Assembly: GCF_003987175.1 (NCBI RefSeq)
Contig: NZ_PIPM01000006.1
Span: forward strand, 1 to 64,000
Reading direction: 5' to 3'
Length of the DNA: 64,000 nucleotides
Source: Aliidiomarina sanyensis
GTDB taxonomy: Bacteria; Pseudomonadota; Gammaproteobacteria; Enterobacterales; Alteromonadaceae
Positions 19,186 to 28,562 of this stretch are shown here, piece by piece. A program made the position numbers and the translations under genes. The stretch's first letter is position 1. Every line of letters begins with the position of its first letter. The notes below the pieces were generated by a model. That model worked only from the letters and a program-made list of their open reading frames with translations, was not told the origin of the DNA and did no database searches.

Positions 19186-20409
19186 ATGCCAGCGTTTTCA
19201 TATGAGGCGCTCGATGCGCAAGGACGCAAGCAAGAGGGTGTGCTCGAAGCAGATACCGAGCGTCAGATCAGACAGATGCTGCGGGAAAAGGGGATGTTCC
19301 CGGTAACCGTTGAGTTTGCAGATACCCAGGAAAAAGGCACATCAAAACGCCGAAAACCATTTTTCCAACGCCGAATTAGTACCCACGATCTTGCGCTCAT
19401 TACGCGTCAGTTGGCCACTTTAGTCTCGGCAGCGCTGCCGATTGAACAAGCGTTACTCGCCGTTGCGGAACAAACGGATGGGACTCGTTTAAAGCGAATG
19501 TTAATGTCCGTGCGCAGCAAAGTTGTTGAAGGATATAGTCTGGCTGAAGGCATGCGCGACTTCCCAGCAATTTTTGATGAGCTGTTTTGCGCTATGGTCG
19601 CGGCGGGGGAGAAATCAGGGCATCTCGATGAAGTCTTGAATCGCTTAGCGGACTACACCGAACAGCAACAAGCAACCAAAAGTCAAATCACCCAAGCTGC
19701 GGTGTACCCGCTCGTATTGACGCTCGTCGCGATGGGGGTGGTTGGCTTCTTACTTGCCTTCGTCGTACCTCAAGTTATTGAACAGTTTGAGGACCTGGGC
19801 CAAGAATTACCCCTAATCACGCAAATTCTAATCGTTATCAGCGACTTCCTGCGGGATTATGGTTTGTTTATGATCGTAGGTTTGATGGTGTTCATGGTGA
19901 TCTGGAAGCGATTGATGCTGAGCGATAAATTTCGCTACCGCGTCCATAAACGAGTGCTCTACATGCCATTCATCGGGAATGTAGTGCGCGTGGTCAACAC
20001 ATCAAGATTTGCGCGCACATTGAGTATTTTGACCGCTTCTGCGGTCCCATTATTGGAGGGACTCCGAATTACTGGCTCAGTGCTTGGTAATTTGAGAATG
20101 CGGGAAGTCGTTTCAGAGGCGGCCGACCGAGTTCGTGAGGGCTCAAGTTTACGGGCTGCGTTGGCCCCAAGTAAATTATTTCCTCCGATGATGCTTCATA
20201 TGATTGCATCCGGTGAAAAAAGTGGTGAACTTGAGCAAATGCTTCGTCGGTGTGCTGATAACCAAGATAGTGAGTTTTCAGCAACCGTGAACATCACACT
20301 CAAAGTGTTCGAACCGTTATTGATTGTTGTGATGGCAGTCGTGGTTCTATTTATCGTTTTGGCCATTATCTTGCCGATATTGGCACTTAATCAGTTAGCA
20401 GGTATGTAA
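19186..20409 (+). CDS. gspF: Type II secretion inner-membrane platform protein GspF
   Basis: A 407-residue polytopic membrane protein at the heart of the T2SS platform. It has the two repeated cytoplasmic T2SSF domains (the first with RQLATLVSAALPIEQALLAVAEQ, the second with RFARTLSILTASAVPLLEGLRITG) and three hydrophobic segments (about 175, 220 and 380). The N-terminus FSYEALDAQGRKQEGVLEAD is typical. The gene starts two bases after the gspE stop and ends within the gspG start. Confidence 0.97.
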   Translation: MPAFSYEALDAQGRKQEGVLEADTERQIRQMLREKGMFPVTVEFADTQEKGTSKRRKPFFQRRISTHDLALITRQLATLVSAALPIEQALLAVAEQTDGTRLKRMLMSVRSKVVEGYSLAEGMRDFPAIFDELFCAMVAAGEKSGHLDEVLNRLADYTEQQQATKSQITQAAVYPLVLTLVAMGVVGFLLAFVVPQVIEQFEDLGQELPLITQILIVISDFLRDYGLFMIVGLMVFMVIWKRLMLSDKFRYRVHKRVLYMPFIGNVVRVVNTSRFARTLSILTASAVPLLEGLRITGSVLGNLRMREVVSEAADRVREGSSLRAALAPSKLFPPMMLHMIASGEKSGELEQMLRRCADNQDSEFSATVNITLKVFEPLLIVVMAVVVLFIVLAIILPILALNQLAGM

Positions 20410-20858
20410 TGAAGACAATCACGCAGCAACGACAAAAAGGCTTCACCATGATCGAACTCATGGTGGTATTAGTTATTCTCGGAATTTTGGCGACCTTTGT
20501 CGTACCGCAAGTATTCTCACAACGTGATCAAGCCGATCGACAGAAAGCAATTTCTGACCTCACAGCGTTAGAGAATGCGATGGAAATGTATCGCTTGGAT
20601 AATGGAATTTATCCAACGACCGAGCAAGGTCTCGAAGCCTTAGTGAATCCGCCGCAAATGGATCCGCGTCCACGGAATTTCCGAGAGGGAGGATACATTC
20701 GCCGATTACCCCAAGATCCTTGGGGCAACGAGTATCGCCTCATCAGTCCGGGGCAATATGGTCGGTATGACATTTTCACGGCTGGGCCTGATGGTCAGCC
20801 TGGAACAGATGACGATATCGGCACTTGGAATATGCATGATCGCCCACAGCAGCAATAG
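20409..20858 (+). CDS. gspG: Major pseudopilin GspG
   Basis: A 149-residue precursor of the main pseudopilus subunit. The prepilin peptidase site is QKG/FTMIELMVVLVILGILATFVVPQV, with Glu at +5. The globular domain has the PTTEQGLEALV and C-terminal calcium-site region (FTAGPDGQPGTDDDIGTW) seen in GspG. The prepilin peptidase GspO is not in the window and must be encoded elsewhere. Confidence 0.98.
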   Translation: MKTITQQRQKGFTMIELMVVLVILGILATFVVPQVFSQRDQADRQKAISDLTALENAMEMYRLDNGIYPTTEQGLEALVNPPQMDPRPRNFREGGYIRRLPQDPWGNEYRLISPGQYGRYDIFTAGPDGQPGTDDDIGTWNMHDRPQQQ

Positions 20859-20866
20859 AAATAGAA

Positions 20867-21445
20867 ATGAAACACCCTCGGTCCTTTGAATGGCAATCAC
20901 GCGGCTTTACTCTGATCGAGTTGATGCTGGTGATTGCTATTTTAGGACTGGCCGCCATGTATGTGGTCATTACAAGTCCAACTCGGGCGCCCGGGAACAC
21001 CGCAGAAGATGCGGCCCGCAAGTTTCTACTTCAAATGCATCACGTCCGTGAGCAAGCCATTTTACGCAACTACGTATATGGCATTGAGTTTGATGATGAT
21101 TACTATACCTTCTATCGTTGGCGTGATGAGGCATGGCATGAAATTGTCGCTCCGCCATTAGTCGCGACGCGCGTTCCAGACACCGTTGAGTTTGAATTTG
21201 AGTTGGGCGATTTTCGTATTCTCGACAATATGACAGAAGGGCGAGACGCGATCTTCGGCCGAGATGCTCGCCGTGAATCAAGTGATGATGATGACCCGCC
21301 ACGTCCACAAATTTTAGTGTTCGAAAGTTCCGAGTTCATTCCTTTTCGTGTGCGATTCTCCGGTATGGAGCCGGGCGATATCACGATCCTGCTCGATGGC
21401 CGAAGTGGGATTGATTTTGTGCGTGAGGAGCGCGACGTATGGTGA
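20867..21445 (+). CDS. gspH: Minor pseudopilin GspH
   Basis: A 192-residue minor pseudopilin with cleavage site SRG/FTLIELMLVIAILGLAAMYVV. The globular domain is acidic and carries an aspartate run (ESSDDDDPPRP) in an exposed loop. It overlaps gspI by seven bases. Confidence 0.92.
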   Translation: MKHPRSFEWQSRGFTLIELMLVIAILGLAAMYVVITSPTRAPGNTAEDAARKFLLQMHHVREQAILRNYVYGIEFDDDYYTFYRWRDEAWHEIVAPPLVATRVPDTVEFEFELGDFRILDNMTEGRDAIFGRDARRESSDDDDPPRPQILVFESSEFIPFRVRFSGMEPGDITILLDGRSGIDFVREERDVW

Positions 21446-21825
21446 AACAGGGGCGCTTGATATCCCGTGGATTCACGCTGATTGAAGTGATGGTCGCGTT
21501 GACGATTTTTGCAGTCGGCGCCATTGCTGCATTGCAGCTCGCGGCTGAAACCACGCGCAGCTCCGCACTGCTTGAAGAGCGTTACTTTGCCCAACTTGTC
21601 GCAAGCAATCGATTAGCTGAAGTTCATGCTGAGGCTCGTTGGCAAACCTGGCCGCCTCGCAATGAGCAAAGTGGTGAGTCTGAGCTGGTTGGCCGCACCT
21701 GGTACTGGGATCAGCAAGTGCTCGCAACGGTGACTGAGGACCTGCAAGAAGTGACGGTGCGCGTTCGCGCAATCCCAGAGGGGCCTGTAGTGGCTGAAGT
21801 TAGCGGGTTTGTGGGGCGCCGATGA
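21439..21825 (+). CDS. gspI: Minor pseudopilin GspI
   Basis: A 128-residue minor pseudopilin with cleavage site SRG/FTLIEVMVALTIFAVGAIAAL. GspI nucleates the tip complex with GspJ and GspK. The start lies inside the gspH end and the stop overlaps gspJ by four bases (ATGA). Confidence 0.94.
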   Translation: MVKQGRLISRGFTLIEVMVALTIFAVGAIAALQLAAETTRSSALLEERYFAQLVASNRLAEVHAEARWQTWPPRNEQSGESELVGRTWYWDQQVLATVTEDLQEVTVRVRAIPEGPVVAEVSGFVGRR

Positions 21826-22436
21826 GACGAGCACGTGGCTTTACATTTATTGAAGTACTGGTGGCGGTTGCGATCTTCGCGGTGCTCGCGCTGTCGAGTG
21901 CGCTTATCTTCGCACAAATGAATGACTCTTCGAGAATTTCGGAGGCCCGCCATCAGCGTTTGAGCGAACTGCAATTTGCGTTTTTGGTCATGGACCGTGA
22001 TGTCCGGCAGATGGTCGCGCGGCCCGTGCGCGCTGTACCCGAAGAAAGCCGTCGATACTATGTAAGTAACAGCAGCGATTTAATCGATTCAGATATGGGC
22101 GGATTAGCGTTTGTGCGCGCCGGATGGAGCAACCCAGGGATGATGCTTCCTCGCAGTGAATTGCAGCCGGTTGTATACCGGGTCCGCGATAATGTTTTAC
22201 AGCGCCTACATCGACCTTTTGTTGATGACTCCAGTGGTGAGCAGGGGGTTCAGAATTTGCTGACGGGTGTTGAGGATTTTGAAGTGCTCTTTATGCACCA
22301 AGCCGATCAACACGAGCGTTGGCAACGCCAAGACGACCTACCTGATGTTGTGATCGTACGGATTGTGTTGGAGGACTTTGGTCTTGTTGAGCGCTGGTTG
22401 CTGACCTCGGGCGTGAAACCGGAGCCGATCCCATGA
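21822..22436 (+). CDS. gspJ: Minor pseudopilin GspJ
   Basis: A 204-residue minor pseudopilin with cleavage site ARG/FTFIEVLVAVAIFAVLALSSAL. The C-terminal part (GVQNLLTGVEDFEVLFMHQAD) matches the GspJ pattern. It overlaps gspK by four bases. Confidence 0.94.
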   Translation: MRRARGFTFIEVLVAVAIFAVLALSSALIFAQMNDSSRISEARHQRLSELQFAFLVMDRDVRQMVARPVRAVPEESRRYYVSNSSDLIDSDMGGLAFVRAGWSNPGMMLPRSELQPVVYRVRDNVLQRLHRPFVDDSSGEQGVQNLLTGVEDFEVLFMHQADQHERWQRQDDLPDVVIVRIVLEDFGLVERWLLTSGVKPEPIP

Positions 22437-23455
22437 GCACACTTCGACTGGCTAGACCGCCGACAGGTCGCAACAAAGGCTCAGCCATCATCACAGTTTT
22501 GTTGATTATCGCTTTCGTAACCATCATCGCGGTGCAAATGAGTGAGCGATTACGCATGCAGATTGCTCGGGTTGCATCGACGGACTTTGCCGAGCAAGCC
22601 TATTGGCATTGGTTGAGTGCCGAAGCCTTGACGCGGCAAGTTTTGCTCGCAGAGTTGGAAAATGATGACTGGCGAGCGCATCTCGGTCAAAACTGGGCCA
22701 ACCAACAAGGGCCTTTTCCTGTGCGAGGCGGGCAAATCGGCGGGCGTATCCGAGACTTGCATAGCTGCTTCAATCTCAACAGTTTGTACCGAGATACTGA
22801 AGATCAGTCGGGCTTCACGGTTGCGGTGGAGCAATATCGCACACTCCTTGCAGCCCTCGAGTTTGATGAGTTTACCAGCCAGCGCTTGACCTCCACCCTA
22901 ATTGACTGGTTGGACAAAGACTCGGAATTACATGATTCGTTTGGCGCTGAAGACCCAGATTACGAGTCTTTACCGCAGCCATATCAGGCGGCCAATACAT
23001 TGTTGTCACACCGCTCGGAATTGCGGCAAATTATCGGCTACACTCAAGAAGTTTACGAGACGCTAAGGCCTTACGTGTGTGCGATCCCAGCGAATAGTCG
23101 CTTCGCCCTGAACTTGAACACCGTCAGTGTCGACCAACCTGAACTAGTCGAAGCGTTCTTTCGGGGGCAAATGGACCGAAATGCGGCAGAAAACCTCATT
23201 CGTGCCCGCCCGGAAACGGGATTTGAAACAATTGACGAGATCCGCTCACAACCCGAGATTCAAAACCTGCTCTCGGACGAACAGCAGAGCTTATCAGAAT
23301 TAGAATTACTGACATTAGAAAGTCGCTATTTTGAGTTGCAGGCCCATGTGCAATATGGTGATCTGGAGTATTATGGATTTAGTCAGCTCATGGTAGCGGG
23401 CGGCGATGCGCACATTCTGCATCGTTCACGCGGAGGATACGTTAAAGATGAGTGA
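22433..23455 (+). CDS. gspK: Minor pseudopilin GspK
   Basis: A 340-residue, unusually large pseudopilin that caps the pseudopilus tip. The N-terminal hydrophobic segment is KGSAIITVLLIIAFVTIIAVQMSERL; like other GspK proteins it lacks the +5 glutamate. The helix-hairpin-helix-like insert (ALNLNTVSVDQPELVEAFFRGQMDRNAAENLI) is typical of the family. It overlaps gspL by eight bases. Confidence 0.94.
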   Translation: MSTLRLARPPTGRNKGSAIITVLLIIAFVTIIAVQMSERLRMQIARVASTDFAEQAYWHWLSAEALTRQVLLAELENDDWRAHLGQNWANQQGPFPVRGGQIGGRIRDLHSCFNLNSLYRDTEDQSGFTVAVEQYRTLLAALEFDEFTSQRLTSTLIDWLDKDSELHDSFGAEDPDYESLPQPYQAANTLLSHRSELRQIIGYTQEVYETLRPYVCAIPANSRFALNLNTVSVDQPELVEAFFRGQMDRNAAENLIRARPETGFETIDEIRSQPEIQNLLSDEQQSLSELELLTLESRYFELQAHVQYGDLEYYGFSQLMVAGGDAHILHRSRGGYVKDE

Positions 23456-24644
23456 GCAACTAATCATTCGCTTACCCGGCGATCCAGAGACTCCGGTCTC
23501 GTGGCTCGTGTGGAACAAAGACCAACGGGAACTCGTTGCGAGTGGCGAGATGACCGCTGGAGCGGATTTAGCTGGATTGGGTGAGAAGGCTGCGGGTCGT
23601 CAGGTACTGGTTTTTGTAAGTACGCTCGCCGTTGGATTACATGAAATTAATCTTCCTGCCAAATCGAGACGTCATTTGCGTCAGGTCATCCCGTACGCCT
23701 TAGAAGATGAACTGGCCGAAGACATTGAGGACGTTCACTTTGCCTGGCCTGAGCCGTTGCCTCGCAGTGAGGGCGTGCCGGTCGCCGTCGTTGCGCGTGC
23801 GCAAATGGATATCTGGCTTGCCTTACTCGGGGAAGCAGGCGTGCCCGTGTCCCATCTCTATCCCGATCTCTATTTGTTGCCCACCTTTGAAGATGAATGG
23901 TCCATGACGCGTTTTGGGCCCGAATGGATTTTGCGGACCGGAGCATGGCAGGGAACCGCGTTGGATGTCGAGTTATTGGACTATTTTGTGCCGGATTCGA
24001 CGATGTCGGAGCCAACCACAATTCGTGCCTACGGCGCGCTTGAATGGCACGGGGCTCCTGCGCCGGTTGTACCCCATGACCCAGCATTGCCATTGCAGTT
24101 AGCCGTAGACTTCCAACCCCAAGGCTGCATCAATTTGATGCAGGGCGATTATCGGGTGCAAAGTGCATCTGATGTGGACTTGAGTAAACTGAAATTCCCA
24201 GCGATGGCGGCGGCTATTTTTGTGGCGGTGCTTCTGCTGAATAAGTGGACGACCGCGATCCAACTGGAACGCGACACGCGGCAGTTGGCACAACAGACGG
24301 AAAGTCTTTATTTGCAGACTTTCCCCAATGAGACACGCGTGCAAGATCCTGTGGGTCAGATGGAGCGTCACGTTCGTGCCTTGGGCGGGGGGCAACAAGG
24401 CCATGTTCTTGAGATTCTTCAGCGGCTTGAACCCGCGTTTAGTGAAGCCCAGCTGCAACTGACCATGTTGCAATTTGACGCCAGCCGAGGTGAGTTGCGT
24501 CTGCAAGCGAATGGCGCAAATTTCCAAACGTTTGAGCGCTTCACACAGGCTGCTCGAGCGCAAGAACTGGAAGTGAGCCAAGGCCAACTGACCAGCCGAG
24601 GTGGTCAGATTAATGGAACAATTCTTGTGCGGAGGGGCTCATGA
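23448..24644 (+). CDS. gspL: Type II secretion platform protein GspL
   Basis: A 398-residue bitopic protein that anchors the ATPase GspE to the inner membrane. The cytoplasmic actin-like domain (residues ~1-240, with RHLRQVIPYALEDELAEDIEDVHFA) is followed by one transmembrane helix (FPAMAAAIFVAVLLL, about 248-263) and a periplasmic ferredoxin-like domain. The start is the ATG at 23448 (MSEQLIIRLPGD), preceded by GGAGG; a frame 14 codons longer is not used. Confidence 0.93.
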   Translation: MSEQLIIRLPGDPETPVSWLVWNKDQRELVASGEMTAGADLAGLGEKAAGRQVLVFVSTLAVGLHEINLPAKSRRHLRQVIPYALEDELAEDIEDVHFAWPEPLPRSEGVPVAVVARAQMDIWLALLGEAGVPVSHLYPDLYLLPTFEDEWSMTRFGPEWILRTGAWQGTALDVELLDYFVPDSTMSEPTTIRAYGALEWHGAPAPVVPHDPALPLQLAVDFQPQGCINLMQGDYRVQSASDVDLSKLKFPAMAAAIFVAVLLLNKWTTAIQLERDTRQLAQQTESLYLQTFPNETRVQDPVGQMERHVRALGGGQQGHVLEILQRLEPAFSEAQLQLTMLQFDASRGELRLQANGANFQTFERFTQAARAQELEVSQGQLTSRGGQINGTILVRRGS

Positions 24645-25204
24645 GTGCATTGGGTCAAACGGTTGGAAAAGCGTTCCAGCCGATAAAAGCAAAAATCGCA
24701 CCTGTCTATGGCAAGTATCGAGCGCAATTTGATCAGCGTTGGAATGCCATGCAAACGCGCGAGCAACGGATGCTACAAATTTTGGCGGTCTTCCTTGGTA
24801 TCTTCTTATTTTGGTACTTGTTATGGTTACCGCTTGATGCACGGTTAGAGCGCGCTGAGATGCGATTCAATTCACAGCAATCCGCTTATCAACGCGTGGC
24901 GGATGGTGCTGCACGGGTTGAATCTGCCCGGGCAAATCAACAGAATCAACGCAGTGCCATTTCAGCGAATCAGTTGTCTGGATTTGTGAATACCCTGACA
25001 TCTGAACTGGATATGGAAGTGGCGCGTATTCAACCGCAACAAGACTCGTGGGTTTTAACCTTTAACGAAGTTGAGTTCGATGCCCTCATTACGCTCACAG
25101 CGCGGCTGATCGAGCGGGGTGTTATCATCGAAGCGATGGATGCGGCCGAGACGAGTGAAGCGGGTATCGTCCGTGTTCGTCGGCTACAAATTCGTGCGCC
25201 GTAG
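24641..25204 (+). CDS. gspM: Type II secretion protein GspM
   Basis: A 187-residue bitopic protein that stabilises GspL and interacts with GspC. It has an N-terminal cytoplasmic stretch, a transmembrane helix at about 45-62 (MLQILAVFLGIFLFWYLLWLP) and a periplasmic ferredoxin-like domain. It overlaps gspL by four bases. Confidence 0.92.
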   Translation: MSALGQTVGKAFQPIKAKIAPVYGKYRAQFDQRWNAMQTREQRMLQILAVFLGIFLFWYLLWLPLDARLERAEMRFNSQQSAYQRVADGAARVESARANQQNQRSAISANQLSGFVNTLTSELDMEVARIQPQQDSWVLTFNEVEFDALITLTARLIERGVIIEAMDAAETSEAGIVRVRRLQIRAP

Positions 25205-25283
25205 CAGCTAGACTAGCGTATGACCGCATTGCACGGGGCAAGGTAAGTTTTGCCTCTTCAGTTATTAAGGAAGTCTTCATTTC

Positions 25284-26042
25284 ATGGTTCAATACCTCAA
25301 GAAAAAGCGTGTACTGCTCCCTTTGCTAGGCGTGGTATATCTTGTTGCTCTCATTACCTTGATGCCGGCCCGCGTTATTTTTGCGTTTGCCCCGATCCCA
25401 GAAAATATCCAAGTGGGCGGAGTTCATGGAACCATTTGGAACGGAACCATAACCCGTATTCGCGCAGACGATGTCGCCCTTGAAGGGCTCGAGTGGCGCC
25501 TGCATCCTTTGGAACTCCTGCGCTTACGTGTGGGTGCAGACCTTCGTATTCCGGCAACCGAAGGAAACGTGGTGTCTGGAACGGCTCGTGTTGCTGCCTC
25601 GGCAAATCGTGTTCAGTTGAACGACGTTCGGCTTGGAGGTGAGCTTGAGCGGCTCATGGGTCTGATGGATTTTGATTCGCCTATCGCTTTGCGTGGCGCC
25701 ATTACATTAAACATTCCTGAATTTGTCCTCGGCCAACCGGTATGTGAATCATTGCGTGGCGATCTGTTTGGAATGCAGGTTGAAGCGCGCCTTGCGCAAG
25801 GATGGGAGGCGCTTGGGGACTATGACATTGCGCTAGCTTGCGTTGAGGGTGCAATTGGCGTGACGATGGAACCAGAAAATCTGCTCGGTTTAAGCGTGCA
25901 AGGGAATGTTTCTCCGCAAAGCACGAACCTCCGAATTGGTATTGCTCCGGAGCCAGGTGCGCCGCGTGGGATTCAAGATTTACTGCAGTGGCTCGGGCCC
26001 GGAGATGACCAAGGTCGCAGATACTTTAACTTCCGCTTATAA
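25284..26042 (+). CDS. gspN: Type II secretion protein GspN
   Basis: A 252-residue protein of the T2SSN family: one N-terminal transmembrane helix (LLPLLGVVYLVALITLMPARVIFAF) and a periplasmic beta-rich domain with GGVHGTIWNGTITRIRADDVALEGLEWRLHPLELLRL, characteristic of GspN. GspN is not present in all T2SS and its exact role is unclear. It is separated from gspM by 79 bp, the only real gap in the operon. Confidence 0.92.
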   Translation: MVQYLKKKRVLLPLLGVVYLVALITLMPARVIFAFAPIPENIQVGGVHGTIWNGTITRIRADDVALEGLEWRLHPLELLRLRVGADLRIPATEGNVVSGTARVAASANRVQLNDVRLGGELERLMGLMDFDSPIALRGAITLNIPEFVLGQPVCESLRGDLFGMQVEARLAQGWEALGDYDIALACVEGAIGVTMEPENLLGLSVQGNVSPQSTNLRIGIAPEPGAPRGIQDLLQWLGPGDDQGRRYFNFRL

Positions 26043-26081
26043 TAGCGAAAAGTCTTATAGAAAAACCAAAAGGATGACACC

Positions 26082-26945
26082 ATGACTGATCTTCTCGATT
26101 GGTTCGCAGAGAACCAAGAGTCCATTTTGCTGTTTTCCGGCAACGTGGTCGTCGCTCTCTTTATTATTGTCGGTGGCTTTATGTTGGCCCGAGCAATTGC
26201 CAATATCTTGGTAAAACGGCTCGATAAGTCAAACATCGATAATGCAGTTGTTTCATTTATGGCGGGGATTATCCGCACCATCATCATGGTTGCGGCGATC
26301 CTTATGGCGTTATCCCATGTGGGGATTCAAACGACGTCCTTTATCGCTATCTTGGGTGCGGCTGGTTTGGCTGTGGGCTTGGCACTCCAAGGCTCTTTGT
26401 CCAACTTTGCGTCGGGTGTTTTGATCATGATTTATCGTCCGTTTAAGTCGGGCGACTACGTGGACGCTGGTGGGACGGCAGGAACGGTTCAGCGTATTGA
26501 GCTGTTTACCACAGTTCTGAAAACGCCAGATAACAAGCTTGTGATTGTACCGAACTCAAAGATTACCGGAAGTGAGATTACGAATTTCTCAGAAGAGCCG
26601 ATTCGTCGGGTTGATATGGTGATTGGTGTTTCATACAAAGCGGATTTGAAGAAAACGAAAGACGTCCTGATGAATGTAATTACCTCCGATGAGCGCACGC
26701 TGCAAGACCCGGCGCCGCGCGTTGCGGTCACTGCATTGAACGATTCTTCTGTGGACTTCATTGTTCGTCCATGGGTGAAAAGCGCTGACTACTGGCCGAT
26801 GTACTGGGATTCCATGGAGCGCATTAAAAATGCACTCGATGAAAATGGCATCGGCATTCCGTTCCCACAAATGGATGTTCATTTACACCATCCAGAGGGC
26901 GAGGCCGGCGTTCTACGCGTCGTCCAACAGAAAGAAGAGTCGTAA
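26082..26945 (+). CDS. mscS: Small-conductance mechanosensitive channel (MscS family)
   Basis: A 287-residue channel that opens under membrane tension and releases solutes on osmotic downshock. There are three transmembrane segments near the N-terminus. The third has the Gly/Ala-rich pore helix (AILGAAGLAVGLALQGSLSNFASGVLIMIYRPFKSGDYV), then the beta domain and the C-terminal cytoplasmic cage. Length equals E. coli MscS (286). It is 39 bp downstream of gspN in the same direction, possibly read through from the gsp operon. Confidence 0.96.
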   Translation: MTDLLDWFAENQESILLFSGNVVVALFIIVGGFMLARAIANILVKRLDKSNIDNAVVSFMAGIIRTIIMVAAILMALSHVGIQTTSFIAILGAAGLAVGLALQGSLSNFASGVLIMIYRPFKSGDYVDAGGTAGTVQRIELFTTVLKTPDNKLVIVPNSKITGSEITNFSEEPIRRVDMVIGVSYKADLKKTKDVLMNVITSDERTLQDPAPRVAVTALNDSSVDFIVRPWVKSADYWPMYWDSMERIKNALDENGIGIPFPQMDVHLHHPEGEAGVLRVVQQKEES

Positions 26946-26950
26946 CCGAC

Positions 26951-27025
26951 GCATGTTCCGTAACGGGCGTTGGGCTTTGCTCGGGAGGGAACCATGCCCT
27001 CCACCCAACGCGTTGCGTTGGCTAC
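26951..27025. repeat. REP element between mscS and xseA
   Basis: An inverted-orientation REP (CCAACGCGTTGCGTTGGCTAC, ending 27025) is preceded by the middle part GCTTTGCTCGGGAGGGAACC... and a partner half with GCATGTTCCGTAACGGGCGTTGGG. The GTAG of the REP, read on the minus strand, supplies the TAG stop of xseA (27022-27024). It lies between convergent genes. Confidence 0.85.
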
Positions 27026-28407
27026 CCGTTAATTTTTTTTACGGTGGAAATGACCTCACCCTCGGCGAAACGGGTCCGAAGGGTGTCGCCTGGTTGTAAG
27101 GCCGTTGCTTGACGGACGATCTGACCATCTTGGTTGAACGTGATGGTGTATCCGCGGCTGAGGGTGTTTAGAGGACTCACCAAACTGAGTGCCTGTTGGG
27201 ACGCCCGAAATCGACTATTGGACTGATTGAGTTGATTCACAATCGCGCGCTTTCCTTGTTGGAGTAAGCGCTCCTGCTGCAATTTTAATTCTTGAACGCG
27301 CTTGGCTAAGTGTCCTTTATCAAGGGAACGTTGTTGTTGCTCGACCCGCTGGCGCTGTGCTGCAACCGATCGTTGAATGGCGCGCTCTGCCCGGCGGACT
27401 AGCTCATCGAGTAACTGTGCTTGGGTCTGTAGCCTTTGCTGGGGGCTGAGGGGCTGCAAGCGTTGTTGTGCGTGCTGCCAGCGCAACTGCGTTTGACGCA
27501 GGTATTGCTGTGCACTGCGTGCAAGTCGAGCCGTTATAAGCATCAGGTGACGGCGGCTTTCACTCTGATCCTGGCTGACCAGCTCAGCGGCAGCTGATGG
27601 GGTGGGGGCACGCACGTCTGCGACGAAATCTGCGATCGTGAAATCGATCTCGTGGCCAACAGCACTGACGGTCGGGATGGGGCAGTTGGCGATATCCCGA
27701 GCGAGATTTTCATCGTTAAAACACCACATATCTTCGAGTGAGCCACCGCCTCGGGTGAGCAGGATCGTGTCGACTTCGTTGCGTCGAATCGCGGTAGCCA
27801 GTGCTTGACGTAATTGCTGGGCGGCATCGGCACCTTGCACTTGGCTGGGGTAGATGATCACATGCAAGCTGGGATCACGACGCCGTAGGACGGTCAGGAC
27901 GTCGCGAATAGCGGCGCCGGTGGGCGATGTAATGACGCCGAGTGTGCGAATTCTCTCTGGGAGTCGCTTTTTACGTTCCGGTGCGAACAGGCCTTCGTGG
28001 GTGAGTTGCCGTTTGAGTGCTTCAAACTGCTGTTGCAACAGGCCCTCACCTGCGGGCTCTAGGTGTTCGACAATGAGTTGGTAGTCTCCACGTGGTTCAT
28101 ACAAGCTAATTTTGGCTCGGACCATGACTTGCATACCATTGCCAGGTCGTTGTCCATTCGGGAGTCGCACACGCATATTATTACCGCGGAACATGGCCGC
28201 CCGAATCTGTGCTTGTTCATCTTTGAGGGTGAAATACCAGTGTCCTGAACCAGGGGCTGAGAAGTTGCTGATTTCACCGACCAGCCACAGGGAACCCCAC
28301 TGACGCTCAAGAAGTTGGCGTACTTGCCGGTTTAATCCGGAGACGGTGAGTACTTTACGATCTTCGCGCGGGGCTGGGGTTAAATCGTCCCAATCATCTG
28401 AAAACAT
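27022..28407 (-). CDS. xseA: Exodeoxyribonuclease VII large subunit
   Basis: A 461-residue large subunit of exonuclease VII, which degrades single-stranded DNA and acts in repair. It has an N-terminal OB fold (VSGLNRQVRQLLERQWGSLWLVGEISNF), the catalytic core with SPTGAAIRDVLTVLRRRDP, GGGSLEDMWCFNDE and VGHEIDFTIADFVADVRAPTPSAAAE, a long Gln/Arg-rich coiled coil (~265-400) and a C-terminal segment. The stop codon TAG belongs to a REP palindrome, so the last residue (ING) sits at the repeat junction. xseB is not adjacent. Confidence 0.96.
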   Translation of the reverse strand: MFSDDWDDLTPAPREDRKVLTVSGLNRQVRQLLERQWGSLWLVGEISNFSAPGSGHWYFTLKDEQAQIRAAMFRGNNMRVRLPNGQRPGNGMQVMVRAKISLYEPRGDYQLIVEHLEPAGEGLLQQQFEALKRQLTHEGLFAPERKKRLPERIRTLGVITSPTGAAIRDVLTVLRRRDPSLHVIIYPSQVQGADAAQQLRQALATAIRRNEVDTILLTRGGGSLEDMWCFNDENLARDIANCPIPTVSAVGHEIDFTIADFVADVRAPTPSAAAELVSQDQSESRRHLMLITARLARSAQQYLRQTQLRWQHAQQRLQPLSPQQRLQTQAQLLDELVRRAERAIQRSVAAQRQRVEQQQRSLDKGHLAKRVQELKLQQERLLQQGKRAIVNQLNQSNSRFRASQQALSLVSPLNTLSRGYTITFNQDGQIVRQATALQPGDTLRTRFAEGEVISTVKKING

Positions 28408-28484
28408 GCACGCTTTCCTGTGTTATTGCGGTGCGGCTGCGGCGCACTCGGACCGATACTGCGATCCAAAAGGGAATATTTTAG

Positions 28485-28513
28485 TTTACTGGAAGGGGTG
28501 ATCTGAGTAAAAT
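28485..28513 (+). promoter_or_regulatory. Predicted promoter of guaBA
   Basis: TTTACT (28485-28490) and TAAAAT (28508-28513) are 17 bases apart, about 50 bp before guaB, in the divergent region between xseA and guaB. Confidence 0.6.
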
Positions 28514-28562
28514 ACCGCCGCAACATTGATCCAGTCATCCACCTCCAGCGAGAGATGTTGCC